Of a stretch of 64,000 nucleotides of DNA, positions 1-11,230 are shown in pieces. Below the pieces are notes generated by a model. It was not told the origin of the DNA, searched no databases, and saw only the letters and a program-made list of their open reading frames with translations. The first letter of the stretch is position 1. Each line of letters opens with the position of its first letter. The position numbers and the translations under genes were made by a program. The stretch is from Annona cherimola (taxonomy: Eukaryota; Streptophyta; Magnoliopsida; Magnoliales; Annonaceae), in NCBI GenBank assembly GCA_030490835.1, contig CM059973.1, positions 50,596,008-50,660,007 on the forward strand, in the 5' to 3' direction.

Positions 1-114
1 GAAAAGGGGATTAATTTTTTCAAGGGGTTAAGATCTTTGCGTTTACCAAAGAAATTTTAAAGAACCCAATTCACCCCTCCCCTCTTGGGTTTAGCCATCA
101 ACTCGGGACCAACA
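1..114 (+). mobile_element. P-family LTR, 3' (U5) end only
   Basis: The segment ends in the motif ACTCGGGACCAACA, preceded by CACCCCTCCCCTCTTGGGTT. The same U5 terminus appears in reverse complement at 1157, 29621 and 49989, and in this orientation near 25329. The rest of the LTR lies left of the window. Bases 115-119 (CATAC) would be the right target-site copy, but its partner cannot be seen. Confidence 0.8.
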
Positions 115-690
115 CATACATATCATGAAATCATGAAAATCGGGTCATATATGTAACCCTAATTCATACTCTTTCTAAAATTCATAACTCATGATTAAAT
201 CAACATATATAATTAATATAATAATGAATCATCATATAATCATAATAACACATCAAAACAGCAACATCATATATGAATTTAAGCAAATTTCAACTAAGTT
301 TATCAACTCATATTCACCCTTAATCACCATTTTCTTCCTCTTGAACCCTTAATTGCATACTTGTTATTAAATCCCCATTCAATACCCTAATCAAGGGCAT
401 CATGAATCATCCTTTAAGGGTTCATTACGAATCATATTCATGACTCATAAATTGAGTTAGAAAATCTAAGTTTAAATGATTCAAAACATCAAGATAACTT
501 ACTTGTATTGAATCACATTTGAATCCAAACTTTCCTAGCTTAAATCTCTTTCTTTCTTCCTCTTTTTCCTTCTCTTTTTCTCCTCTTTTTTTCCCTATTT
601 TCTTGCTGGACTTGGGTCGTTCACAGCCGCAGGAGTTAGGGGGTTTTGCTCCTTAAATTTTTTCTCTCTTAACACCTTTACACATATGGA
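115..690 (-). mobile_element. Tekay-type LTR fragment, minus orientation
   Basis: Base order matches the 3' LTR at about 8900-10200: an AAAACAGCAAC block, then CCCTAATCAAGGG, then CTTACTTGTATTGAA, then a C/T-rich stretch and a TTTTGCTCC block. No coding sequence is present. Beyond about 690 the homology continues in the opposite orientation, so this piece ends at an inverted junction whose exact base I cannot fix. Confidence 0.55.
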
Positions 691-1156
691 CGTCCATCCT
701 TATGTAGGCCCCTGATTTTCTAGATTTTTGGAATGATCCCAAACGAATTATGGATCTTATGGAGGGTAAAATACTCCATGTTTAATGTACTTTGAGTGTC
801 CAAAAAGGTTTGAAAAGATTAGCCTTAAATTTGATTTTATGGGCATATATTTGGACACGTCAAAACGGGTCAAATGGATATCCAAAATGTGTATGGAAGT
901 TGCTGTTTCACAAACAAAAAAAATTTAGATTTTAAGTATGTGTTAATATCCTAAATTTGGGTTAAGAAAAACATGATTAATTGTTGGAATTTATGGATTA
1001 GAAAACTGTTTTCAATTAAGTATCAAAAGAGACGTTGAAAGGATAAAAAAACGGGTTCTAATGTTGCTGTTTTGGAACCGTATGATTAGTGGATTAAAAT
1101 TCTGAAATTTAAACCCTAAATTATATGTTAATTAAGGGGTTTAATCATGTTGGAAT

Positions 1157-2811
1157 TGTTGGTCCCGAGTTAATGGCAAAACCCAAGAGGGGAGGGGTGA
1201 ATTGGGTTCTTATAAAATTCTTCGGTAAATTAAAACTTAATCCCTTGAAAGCTTAATCCCCTTGATTGAAATAAATAGAGAGCAATGAAATAGTGAAAGC
1301 AATAAGGTAAACAGTAGGCAAGATTTATAGTGGTTCAGGCAACCTCTCCCTACTCCACTCTTCCAAACTCACACACCGTTGTGACTTGGGTTTCACTATG
1401 TATTCCGCGAATACACTTAGAGACTCCGCTCTCTTCTAGATTCCAGCTCTAGGGGGCATACACAAACAGAGCCTATGCTCTCTTCTAGATTCTAGCTCTA
1501 GGGGGCTTGTACACTTGATACAAGTAGGTGATGAGTTCAACTCCAATCACAACTCTACTTGCAACGTCTTGGTTTGTTACAACAAACTCAAACCAAGACC
1601 AATAACAAAGAGTAATGAAAATAAGGAAGATCTACACTTTACAGAGTTGTGTAGGCAAGATTGAGCTCGAGGAAGAATTTGTAGAAGCAACCGGTTGTAT
1701 GTCGTTGAAGCTACTTGCAACTTTAAGCTCTTTCTTCCTTTGAAAATGTATAGATCACTCAAATTTAAAGAAAAGCAAATGGGAGCTCTTGTTTGCACTT
1801 CTTTTCTCTCTTTAGACAATGTAGTGTACTTATTCTCGTTTGCTTGAGTGTCTATTTATAGAATGAGAAAGATTTGAACGTTATAGAAGTGGTTGGTGCG
1901 CAATAAATGTTCCAACGTTCAAAAATTCGAATGTTGGTTCCCCAAGTCGCAACTGGAGTCGACTTCGTGTGCGACTTCAGTTTCGCGTTTCTCAAGTCTG
2001 AGTCTGGGTCGACTTGGTTTCAGACTTGACCTCAAGTCGATATTGGAGTCGACTTGGGTTGCGACTTGACCTGTCTTTGTGCTGAAATTTGCTTGGTCCT
2101 TGTTTGATTTCCTCTAGCTTGCTTAGCTTTCTTTCTTGAATCTTCTTACTTCTGAAATGACTTCTTATATTTGTAAATCTTCTTGAAGGACTTGTCTTAG
2201 ATAGTAGTCTTCATGACTTGAACTTCTTCATCTTCAACTTATGTTCGAAGCTGTGCCTTGGACTTGAGAATTGACAATGAGATTGTACCTTTGATTTGGA
2301 TTTGAAAAATCCCAAGTTGATCTTGAAAATGAGCTTGAGTCTGTATTTTGGTCTTTGAAGAACTCAAGTCGAACTCGGGGTCGACTTCATCCGCAACTTC
2401 ACCCAAGTCGCACCTGGAATCGACTTCGTCTGCGACTTCGGCTTTTTTGTGCCCCAAAATCAGCTCTAGAGTGTTTTTGCCGTCTGAAGTCGATGCTGGA
2501 GTCGACTTCGTTTGCGACTTGGCTTCCCAAGTCGCAAGTGGAGTCGACTTGGCCTGCGAGTTCACCCGCTTTTCCTTCCATTTTGAATTTTGCTGTGTGG
2601 TCTGTTTTGTAGTCGAATATGGAGTCGACTTTGGGATCGACTTCACCCTAAGTTGAAGTCCAAGTCGACTTGGATATCGACTTGGCTAATTCATTCCTTA
2701 AATCATTAAGCAAAGTCATTAGTAATCACCTTATACTCAATTTTAACTTTGTTAATCATCGAAACTCATGTTTTGGTCAATTTTGTTTTGCTTTAAACAT
2801 TGTTTCCAACA
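1157..2811 (-). mobile_element. P-family solo LTR with TSD GGAAT
   Basis: A 1655-bp element with termini TGTTGG and CCAACA, flanked by direct copies of GGAAT at 1152-1156 and 2812-2816. TG...CA ends, a 5-bp duplication and no internal domain identify a solo LTR. Orientation is set by a TATA box on the minus strand at 1852-1860 and by layout shared with the copia LTR at 60997. The palindromic array at 1935-2690 lies upstream of that TATA box, in U3. The terminal hexamer inverted repeat is longer than the minimal TG/CA. Superfamily is not proven because no copy here has an internal region; similarity of the R/U5 layout (ACTATAAA, then CTCCACTC) to the copia LTR suggests Ty1/copia. Confidence 0.9.
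1935..2690. repeat. Palindromic GTCGAC repeat array in P LTR U3
   Basis: Roughly 34-bp units follow one another, each approximating AAGTCGCA, a 3-nt spacer, GGAGTCGACTTC, a 3-nt spacer and TGCGACTT. Each unit is nearly its own reverse complement, centred on GTCGAC. Clear units start near 1945, 2000, 2035, 2365, 2405, 2490, 2537, 2612 and 2655, with non-repeat sequence between some. Equivalent arrays occur at about 23765-24610, 30335-31160 and 50710-50915, and degraded at 6321-6620. Open reading frames reported here are a by-product of the repeats. Confidence 0.85.
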
Positions 2812-4570
2812 GGAATAAGAGACAAGTTGCTGTGTTGAAAGATTTTAAGAAACACATGATCTATGTGTGGAGAAATGGACATCTATGGAGAGATAGGCAT
2901 GAGAAAAGGTTAAATGATTTATGTAAATTGTTAAAATGCAAAAATACATGAAAACATGATGAAAAATGTGGATTAAGGTACTGTTTTAGTAAATAATGAT
3001 AATCTCAAATTTTTAGATTATTATATAATGTCAAAGTTGTTGACTAAGTGCTTAAAATAAGCACCGTTGTATGAAAAGTAAAAATTATATTAAAAATGAT
3101 AAATAGAAGTAATTAACTTTCAAATAATGATTTAATGAATGGTTATTACATGTATGTAAGTTTACCCTGCATAAGGGTATTAAAAATGAATGAATGAATA
3201 ATGTAATGTATAGGCTATGTTGCTAAGTATGAATACTCGACTTGAAAGACAAGAGGGTTAAGCTAGTAATGTAAATCCAAATGGATTTATCTAAGTTGGA
3301 AAACCCTAAGGGATATAAGTATTTGAAGTTGATGTGAATAAATGAAATGTTATTTTCATTTATCTAGGCAAGGCAAGGAAAAGAATGGAAGAAAGGGATT
3401 AAGACGATCTCAGGTAAGCAAGTGAACTTTCCAAAATGACTGTTTTCTTTTTATGTGATGATATGAGATTGTAATATTTATGATTATGTTTTGACGAATT
3501 GGCAAGCACAAGTTTTCAAATAATGGCTTTAATGAAAAGCCACAAGTTTTGAAAATGACGGCTTTAATGAAAAGTCTTAAGTTTTGAAAAAGGATGGCCT
3601 AAGGAAAAGCGTCAAGGTTTGTTTCATGGGAAGTAAACAACATTCTTTTAAGATAAGAATTTTATCACAAGTGTTGCCAAAGATTGACAGTGTTTTATGT
3701 TGATGGAATTAAGAAATTTGCTTATGAGTAAGCAAGTTCTTCATAATTATAATTTTAAAGGATTTTTATGTTTTATGTTGATGTTTTTAAGGAATTTGCT
3801 TTTAAGTAAGCAAGTTCTTTATGATGTTGTTTCAAAAGTATTTTATAAGAAAAAGAGAATTTTACCCCTTTTCACAAAGCATTGTTTGTATATAAGTTTT
3901 GAATTTACACTTATGATATTTTATGATAACCAATTATGCTTATGAAAGAAAAGAAAAATGGGATTTGATTTATGGAAAAAGATTGATTTTTCTATGTCAG
4001 GATATTCAAATATAAATAATGATTTGGACATAGTCCATATGTTTTGAAATGATATTCGAAAAACTTTTATTTCCTTTAGATAAGGAAATATGATGACAAT
4101 ATCTTGAAAAATGTTTACACAGACGTTGTTGAATGGGATTCAAGAATGACAACCCTATTAAGATGATTTCATAAAATAGTTTTAATTTGGGTTGCTAAAA
4201 TGACATGCAAAAGACTATGCAAGCCCCTCTCTATGTAAAAATAGAAAAAATTGATAAGTGGACAAGAAGTTGATTTTAGGGTGGTTGAGAAGGGGATATC
4301 ACAATTGCATAACTTTTGTTAGCAAAAGGCCTCAAAATGAAAATCAAGAAAAGGTTAGGAAAATATATGATTTATTCTTGAAAATTCAAAAATTTTGAAA
4401 TTATTTTATTATAAGGATTTTTAAGATGTTTTGTTTCTCAAACATTTTAAATGTTTATCAAAATATATTACTCAAAATGTTTCTAAAAGAATTTAAGAAA
4501 GGTCATCCAAAAATTAGATTTCAAATAACAACTTGTTTAAAGTGGGTGCGCTCGCTTTACGAGTTGACAC

Positions 4571-4740
4571 GGACTGCGGTCTATGATGTTCTTTTCAAAA
4601 ATAATTTTTAAAGATACAGACCTCGGTCTGTGGTGTTTTTCAAGTATGGATGCAGGTTGCGGTCTGTGATCCCGATTTAAAAGGTTATGGGCTGCGGTCT
4701 GTGATACTTTTAACCAAACGGACTGCGGTCTGTGATAAGG
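4571..4740 (+). repeat. Five-copy GACTGCGGTCTGTGAT repeat in LTR
   Basis: The motif GGACTGCGGTCTGTGAT and close variants recur five times, near 4571, 4620, 4648, 4690 and 4720, inside the plus-oriented Tekay-type LTR. The related LTR at 12075-17756 has a different duplication at the matching place, with CTCGAATTGAGAACTGGGC twice near 13550 and 13620. I see no coding function. Confidence 0.6.
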
Positions 4741-5189
4741 ATGTATGATGCACCAATACAAGGAATAGGCCGGTTGTAGAGACGGTCGGAGATGGACCAA
4801 GGTGCACTCTACATATGGCCAAGTTGCTAAAGGATGACAGGAGGCCAGCGGCGCCCTCCCTGAGATGGGAGAAGGATGAAAGAACAACCGTCTGGTTAGC
4901 GTGCTGATAAGGATGGATTCTCTTCCAAAAGGTAGAATGATCACTTGCTAAGGTCACTACTGGATGGAGAGAAATGTATTTGCATATATTTTGTTTTTAT
5001 AAAACTCAAAAGTTGGGACTTAAAAGCATTTTTATGAAAAGTTATATTAAAAGGATTTTTAAGAAATGATTACCCTAAAAATAGGATATTTTACAAAAGT
5101 GTAAATAATAAGGATGAAAGGAAATATTTTCTATGCAAATGATTTTAAACAAGCCTCAAGATGGGGATTATGAAAAGGATTTATGTCAA

Positions 5190-5720
5190 ACTTGGTTTTG
5201 GATATAAGAATGTCCATTTCCAAAGGGATATAAATGGAAAGTGTTTTAGGACATATGAATGTCCATTGCCAAAGAAAGTTATGTCAAAAATGTTTTGGGA
5301 CATCATCTGTCTATTGGCTAAAGGAATTTAAGATGAAAAATGTTTTTAGACATAGAAATGTCCCTCGTCGAAAAAGGCTTATGTGAATGATGTTTTGGAC
5401 ATGAGAATGTCCTACTTTGCCAAAGAGTTTATGAGAAAAATATTTTTGATGTAAAATGTCCACCAACAAAAGATGGTTTTATGGAAATATCTTGGAACAT
5501 TAGAAATGTTCACACAAGACTAAAGAAAATTAATTAAAGAGGATAAAATGTATATGTTTTGCCTTAACAAGCCCAAACGTGGCTTGTAAATGAATCTAAG
5601 AATGAATGTTTTAAGAAAATGTTCAAGGACATGGAACTGTCCTTATGAATAAGGATTTCATGATAATGTTTTAGAACATATAAATGTCCTCATGTAAAAA
5701 GATGTTTATGGAAAAGGTTT
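5190..5720 (+). repeat. About 60-bp tandem repeat with GGACAT/ATGTCC pair
   Basis: Imperfect units of about 60 bp each contain a GGACAT...ATGTCC inverted pair followed by AAAG and an A/T-rich stretch; about eight are recognisable. The reverse complement of the same repeat occurs in the related LTR at about 12650-13060, so it is a property of this LTR subfamily. Confidence 0.65.
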
Positions 5721-6247
5721 TTAAGAAAGTCTTGTCCTAAAGATAAAATGCTTGCTTACTGAGTTGTCACTCACGTTTTATTTTTCCAAACCTTAGACAG
5801 GTACCGGGAAACTCAAAAGGATGCAAACCTAAGTAATAAAGGAAGGTACGTGATGATAGCCATGTGTGCTATAAGGAAATGGGATAGCAAGATTAAAGTT
5901 CTAAGGTATGTTGATGTGTATGTGAACTTATTTAGAATTATAAGTTCTATGTGATTCAATGATTGATTGAATGTATGTATATATGGAATGTAAATGTCAT
6001 TGTAGACAAATATGTTGAGATGTTATGAATGAAATATGAAATTTTATTACAAGTGTATCGCTGCTTGCATGATGAATGATGTAGAATGCAAAGAAATGAA
6101 TGATGATAGATAATAGATGAAAAAAAACAAATTGGACGAAATCCAATTAAGAACCCTCCGCGTGAGCAGGGCAACAATCATGATTCACATTTACCAATCA
6201 ATAAGATCTCGAGGTAAGGAAGTGACATCTCGGTTTGGAGTGCCACA

Positions 6248-6320
6248 CATGACCTCTTGAATTTTAGTTTCCACATCCTAATAATAGGTTTTGAAAATAT
6301 CTAAATGATGATTTTCATTT
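6248..6320. other. Short unassigned junction segment
   Basis: Seventy-three bases between the end of the plus-oriented Tekay-type LTR and the broken P LTR. I recognise no primer-binding site, ORF or repeat in it. It is either the flank of the first LTR or a remnant of sequence lost when the 3' end of the large Tekay element was deleted. Confidence 0.4.
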
Positions 6321-6767
6321 AAGTCGCAGGCTTGAGTCGACTTGAGGTGCAACTTCAACCAAGTTCATATTGAGGTCGACTTGATCTGCGGCTTCACCCA
6401 AGTCGCATATTGAAGTCAACTTATTATGCGACTTAACTTTGTCATTTTCGAATATTGTGATCGAGGTTCACCCAAGTCACATTTGAAGTCAACTTGGTAT
6501 TGCGACTTCGTTTGCCTCGGAGTCCCAATTTTACCGTTGTCGATTTTTAGGCCTTTGAAGTCAATACTGGAGTCGACTTAGGTATCGACTTGATCTAAGT
6601 TGATGCCTGAGTCTACTTAGCATGCGACTTGGCCTGATATCCTTTTGACCTTTGATTATTTGAACTTTGGCATCACTTAGCAACCACATTAGTACTTAAA
6701 TGATTTTTGAATTGAGTTGTTAATCATCAAAACATGGATTGTGCTTAATTTGCCTCAAGTTTCAACA
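6321..6767 (-). mobile_element. P-family LTR fragment, U3 end
   Basis: Degraded AAGTCGCA...GTCGACTT units (6321-6620) are followed by the usual P tail: TTAATCATCAAAACATGG, then CAAGTTTCAACA at the terminus. The U5 half with its GGGACCAACA end is missing. The sequence directly after 6767 (CTTAACACATATA) equals 23574 onward in the sister LTR, so this copy was inserted into the chromovirus 3' LTR, and everything on its other side was lost or rearranged. Confidence 0.75.
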
Positions 6768-9120
6768 CTTAACACATATATGTATTAATAATTCATATCA
6801 TGAGAATTTATCAAATGACACTTAGTTATTTTTTACATTAATTTGCCCATCTTGGCCATCAACAAACCCTAATATACACATTCAACATTGAATTCCGACA
6901 CATCATCTTTTATCATATAACATAAAATTTCATGACATTCATATCATGTTAAGGTGTACATCCATCATCCGTCAACATTTTTTTCAACAGTTCAATATAC
7001 ACCAATCCATATCACATACCGACAGTATATAATTCCATAAATAACAACAAAGTTGTCAACGTTCATTCCCTAATACATTCTTCATCATACAGATGCATAT
7101 ACAGGAGTTCATGAAATCATAATCCTTTATTTAACTTGCGCTCCTCCTTTGTAGCCATCCTTGCACCTGTCTTAGAGTTTGAAAAAAATCGTGAATATAA
7201 ACTCGGTAAGCAAGCTGCATAGTTTTCAGGCAAAGTTTTCATTTAAGTAAACATCTTTGAAACGAACATTATACCCACTCATGGGTATATTATGAAAAAT
7301 GCAACATCATACCCATCATGGGTATATCATGAATAATGCAATGCATTATTATCATCATAAATATAAACATCATATGATGGTACACTAGTTAGGCAACCAT
7401 CAATCATCCTGCTCCCATCTCAGGGAGGGCGCCGCCAACCGTTGGCCTATCTTAGCGACTTGGTCGCACAAGAGGGGGACAATCGGTCTGCTTTCACCTC
7501 TTAAGTAGACTTGGTACCTTGTGCACTATGAACATAAACGTAGACATAGGCATAGACATGCTAGCATGATTTTCAAGAATAAACATTTGAGTCATAGTTT
7601 ATGAACATCATTTCATAAAATATTGCACAAGTATATTTGCAACAGTTATTGGGATGGTCATCCTTAAATAATTACTAAAGCATTTAAACATCAATTTGAA
7701 AGATATATTCAAAGTATTTAAATATCAATTTGCTACATTTTATCAATATTTTAAGAAAGCAAGTTTTGAAAATTTGCTTACATACATGAATTCACTTTAG
7801 TTTCCTTCGTCCACATTTTTTTCTTTGCATATACACATAAGAATGACATTGCATTCATAAATATAATCTCATATGCTTGCATATCATATAGTTTTCCAAC
7901 CCATGTGATTTATATCAATTTACTTATCTCACTTATCTTTCAAGTTAGGTGTTCATTTTATCAATTCACAGAGTGGTATATCTTATGCTTCCTTAGCAAC
8001 CATTCATTTCATTTTTAATACCCTTATTTAGAGAAAGTTTTCAAACTTATTATAACATTTCATTTAACTAAACGTTTGGAAGTTCATTACTTCTCATTTA
8101 TCATTTAACATCCATTCTTTACATTTCTTACATTGGTGCTCATTTTAGGCACGTATTTATGAGTTAAGGCTTTACATATTAATCTCAAATTTTGAGATTT
8201 CTTAATTTTTTTCAAAATAGACCCTCCTTTTTACATTTTACCATATGTCCTTCAATTTTTACATTTTAACAATTCACATTTAGTCATTTTGCATTCTTGT
8301 CTTTCATACCCTTTATGTGTACTCTCTTAGTTACACATATATTATATGTTATTCAATTTTATTCAAAACAGCACCTTGCCTTCCATTTTTGCCTAATTTA
8401 GACACTTAATTAGCACATAATTTAGGGTAAGTTCATGAGATTAAAGTCCCTTACTTACATGGCTCCAAAACAACAACTTTTCCACCATACTTTCCATGTT
8501 AAACGTCCATATCAATATATATCTCTTAAATAGATTTTTATATTTTTAATTCCAACCCTTGGACGTCTCCTTTTTGCTCCATATTTAGGATATTTTCATG
8601 AAATCAAAGTCCACAAATCAAGTTGCCCAAAACAGCAACTTTCCTTTCATACTTTTCCACCCTTTGACATCCACTTCACATGTCCAAATAAAATGAATTT
8701 TTGAATATTATTTTCAACCTATGTTGGACGTCCATACCACCTTATATTTAGGGTATTTTACCCTTCAAATCATTCACATATTAGGTTATTTAAATCATGC
8801 ATCAATTCAAATGGGTATAATTTTCATCTAATTCTCAAGTTCATGTTTCACTCTTCTAAGGTTCATTAATCATGCTTGGTTCAACATATATTAATCATGG
8901 AAATATTTAATATAATCTACACATATCATATGCTCAAAACAGCAACTTAAATTGAGAATTTACAAAAATTCCAGCATAGTATACTTAGGATAATTGCCCT
9001 AAAACTATACTTAGCATTCTTGAAAGCTTGAATTGAATCCTCTAGTTCATTTAGCATTCAGTAACCCTATTAAGGGTAGGGGTGCAACTCGGGCTTATGA
9101 AATTCGAGTTTACTTCAAAC

Positions 9121-9165
9121 CTGACCCTGACCCTGACCCTAACCCTAACCCTATTTATAAAATAT
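9121..9165 (+). repeat. Telomere-like CCCTGA/CCCTAA words inside the MITE
   Basis: A short run of CCTGACCCTGACCCTAACC-type words, with further AACCCTAAC words to 9215 and the mirror GGGTT words near 9240 and 9860. They lie within the subterminal parts of the hAT-like element and are arranged inversely at its two ends, so they belong to the element rather than to a chromosome end. Confidence 0.75.
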
Positions 9166-9407
9166 CAACCTTAACCCTAACACTAACTCTATGTGTAAAA
9201 CCTAAACTCTAACCCTATTTTTGAAAATCAAGTTCAGGTTGGGTTTCGGGTTGGAATTTAGGTTGATAAATTTATATTTTATTTAAGAGTAATATGTTTA
9301 AAATTTTATATGAATTTATGATAATAACAAATCATATAAGTAAACATAATAATATACAATCAAACCACATATTTTTTAAAAAATATAATAATATAAAGAA
9401 GAGGAGT

Positions 9408-9615
9408 GATTCTGTTAGCCTAGGCTAAGCAAATTTTCGACTTAGCCCATCTCAAAAAACTCATTTACAATAATTTTTTTATTTTTTCTTGTAAAACTTA
9501 TTTTATACGTTAAATATACTTAGATAAATAAGTATATGAAGAAAAATAAAAAAATTATTATAAATGAGTTTTTTGAGGTAAGTTAAGTAGGGCATTTGCT
9601 TAACCCTCACTAATA
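9408..9615. mobile_element. Nested hairpin MITE, about 208 bp
   Basis: A long inverted repeat inside the hAT-like element. The left arm has AGCCTAGGCTAAGCAAA then CTCAAAAAACTCATTTA; the right arm, in reverse complement, has GTGAGGGTTAAGCAAATG then CTCAAAAAACTCATTTA and AATAATTTTTTTATTTTT. The arms pair over about 80 bp with few mismatches. No ORF. Exact ends and target duplication are uncertain. Confidence 0.65.
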
Positions 9616-10296
9616 AAATCATTCATCTATAAAGAATATCTTTAGAAAAATTTAACATAAAAAAAAGATAAATGAAGAAGATTATAGAAATAAAATATAA
9701 ATATAAATGAAAATAATATACTTTATTTATAATATAATTACAATATATCAAACATGATTTATAAATATAAATAACATAAAATACAAAAAATATAAAGAAA
9801 TATTGTTTAGATATTATATATAAAATATATTTTATAATACATATAAAATAAAAATCGGGCTCGGGTTCGAGTTCACTTGAACCCTAACCCTATCACATTT
9901 ACAAATCGGGTTCACCGAACTCGGGTTGTATAAAAGCGAGTTCTAATACTGTTAAAAATCTAATTCGAGCTCAACCTGGCCCAAGTTGCACCCTAATTAA
10001 GGGTTTATAAATCATCATTTAGGATTCATAAATGAATCAATTTATGACCCTTGAATTTAACTAGAAAACTTAAAAATTCATAACCCAACTTAGTTCAATA
10101 CATACTTGAACTGGTGTAGGTTTTGCTCCCACTTATTAAGCTTGGTTTGCTCCTCTTTATTCTCTTTTTTTTCCTCCTTTTTTCTTACCTTTTTCCTCTC
10201 TTTTCCCCTTTCTTGGGACGCCCACTATTGCTGGACGTAGTTTTTTTCCACAAAGTTGTCCACTTTGAGAAAACGTCCACATGCCCTCTCTCTCTT

Positions 10297-10305
10297 CTTT
10301 ATATA
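10297..10305 (-). promoter_or_regulatory. TATA box of chromovirus 3' LTR
   Basis: TATATAAAG on the minus strand, downstream of an AAAACGTGGAC-rich stretch, in the direction of element transcription. The sister LTR has CAAATATAAAGG at about 37737-37746. Inferred from position and sequence only. Confidence 0.45.
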
Positions 10306-11230
10306 TGTTGTTTTCACCTTTTTTTCCACCTCATTTTGAGGTTAAATAATATTCATATTTATCCTCTTAAGTGCTGGCATATTTATCCTCTAATTTGCAT
10401 TTTTGCAAAATTTTAAAAATATAAAAATTTACCCAAACAGTCCTTGAGCACGTCCTCCCTTAATCTCCTATTTTGGCATTTTGTGCCAACAATTTCTGCT
10501 CAAAATTTAGCCATTAATCACCCCTGATTTTGCTGGACTTTTTACCCACAATTTCTGAATTTTTGAATTAACAAAAATGCCCCAAAATTCCACCTCATTT
10601 CCAAGCATTAAACCCCTTAACTTTTCATTAATGACATGACACTTTTTGAAGACAAAAGTCAACTGATTTTGTTCTTATGATTAAGTATTTTTCCATGATA
10701 ATTAGCTTAATCAAATCCATCCATATAATAAGCCATGTCATTTTAACCATCAATGAAAACTTTCTTCTCAAAATAACCTTTCTAGTGTAAGTTATGGTCT
10801 TTTGAAATTGTCTCTTGAATTTGGATGAAATTAATTCATTATCACCCTAATTAAATCATAATTAGTATAATCTATTCCATTCACAAGGTAGAGCACATCA
10901 TCATGTGCTTACCCTTCAAATTTCACGTCAATCCGCCTTATAGACATCAAGTTATGAATTTTCTAACCATAAACGCATCAATCTCATAATTATCATCATA
11001 ATTACTATCAAATTGATCATAATATATGAAATAATTAATCATGTCATATTACAATTTCTTATACCTCATTTGGTCTCTTTGTAGACATTAACCCACATTG
11101 AGCTATGATGATTAATTTAATCACCTTACTTAATCAATGATTTTAATCCTATCATTTAATTAAATCATATAATTAATCATGTTAAATGCTTAGTTTATAT
11201 GTATGGACCTCAATTGGTCTTGGTATCACA

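Larger units (their letters stand above)
691..6247 (+). mobile_element. Tekay-type LTR, plus orientation, 5' truncated
   Basis: The reverse complement of this stretch runs parallel to the Tekay-type LTRs at 6768 and 12075, sharing GGACGTCCAT, AAAACAGCAAC, the GGGCGCCGC block (here about 4820-4878) and the ACTCAGTAAGCAAGC block (about 5750). It ends in GGAGTGCCACA, the usual end of this LTR group. No iMet primer-binding site follows, so it is a solo or broken LTR. It is split by the P solo LTR at 1157-2811. Apart from the repeats listed separately it has no genes; the short ORFs are chance. Confidence 0.75.
9077..9995. mobile_element. hAT-like non-autonomous element (MITE) with 8-bp TSD
   Basis: A 919-bp insertion absent from the sister LTR at the equivalent place (37430-37445). 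Termini are TAGGGGTGCAACTCGGG and, in reverse complement, TAGGGTGCAACTTGGG. Direct copies of ATTAAGGG flank it (9069-9076 and 9996-10003). An 8-bp duplication with YAGGG ends is typical of the hAT superfamily. There is no transposase ORF. The ends are rich in CGGGTT and AACCCT words. Confidence 0.85.
6768..11230 (-). mobile_element. Chromovirus 3' LTR, outer end missing
   Basis: Collinear with 23574-38665 once insertions are removed. Ends in GGTATCACA at 11230, the reverse complement of a TGTGATACC LTR start, next to the polypurine tract. It has a TATA box at 10297-10305 and the conserved GGGAGGGCGCCGCC block near 7420. About the last 110 bases at the other end are absent, replaced by the P LTR fragment. 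A hAT-like MITE (9077-9995) interrupts it. Confidence 0.85.

Noticed and set aside
2239..2656. ORFs of 80-135 codons on both strands in the P LTR
   Set aside because: They run through the palindromic repeat, which is open on both strands because of its sequence; similar ORFs occur in every P copy with no shared protein features.
4537..4957. 135- and 90-codon minus-strand ORFs
   Set aside because: They lie in the plus-oriented LTR across the GACTGCGGTCTGTGAT repeat and the conserved GGCGCC block; no domain, and sister LTRs are not open.
9121..9215. Interstitial telomere
   Set aside because: The words are short, degenerate and bounded by the hAT-like element with inverted counterparts at its other end.
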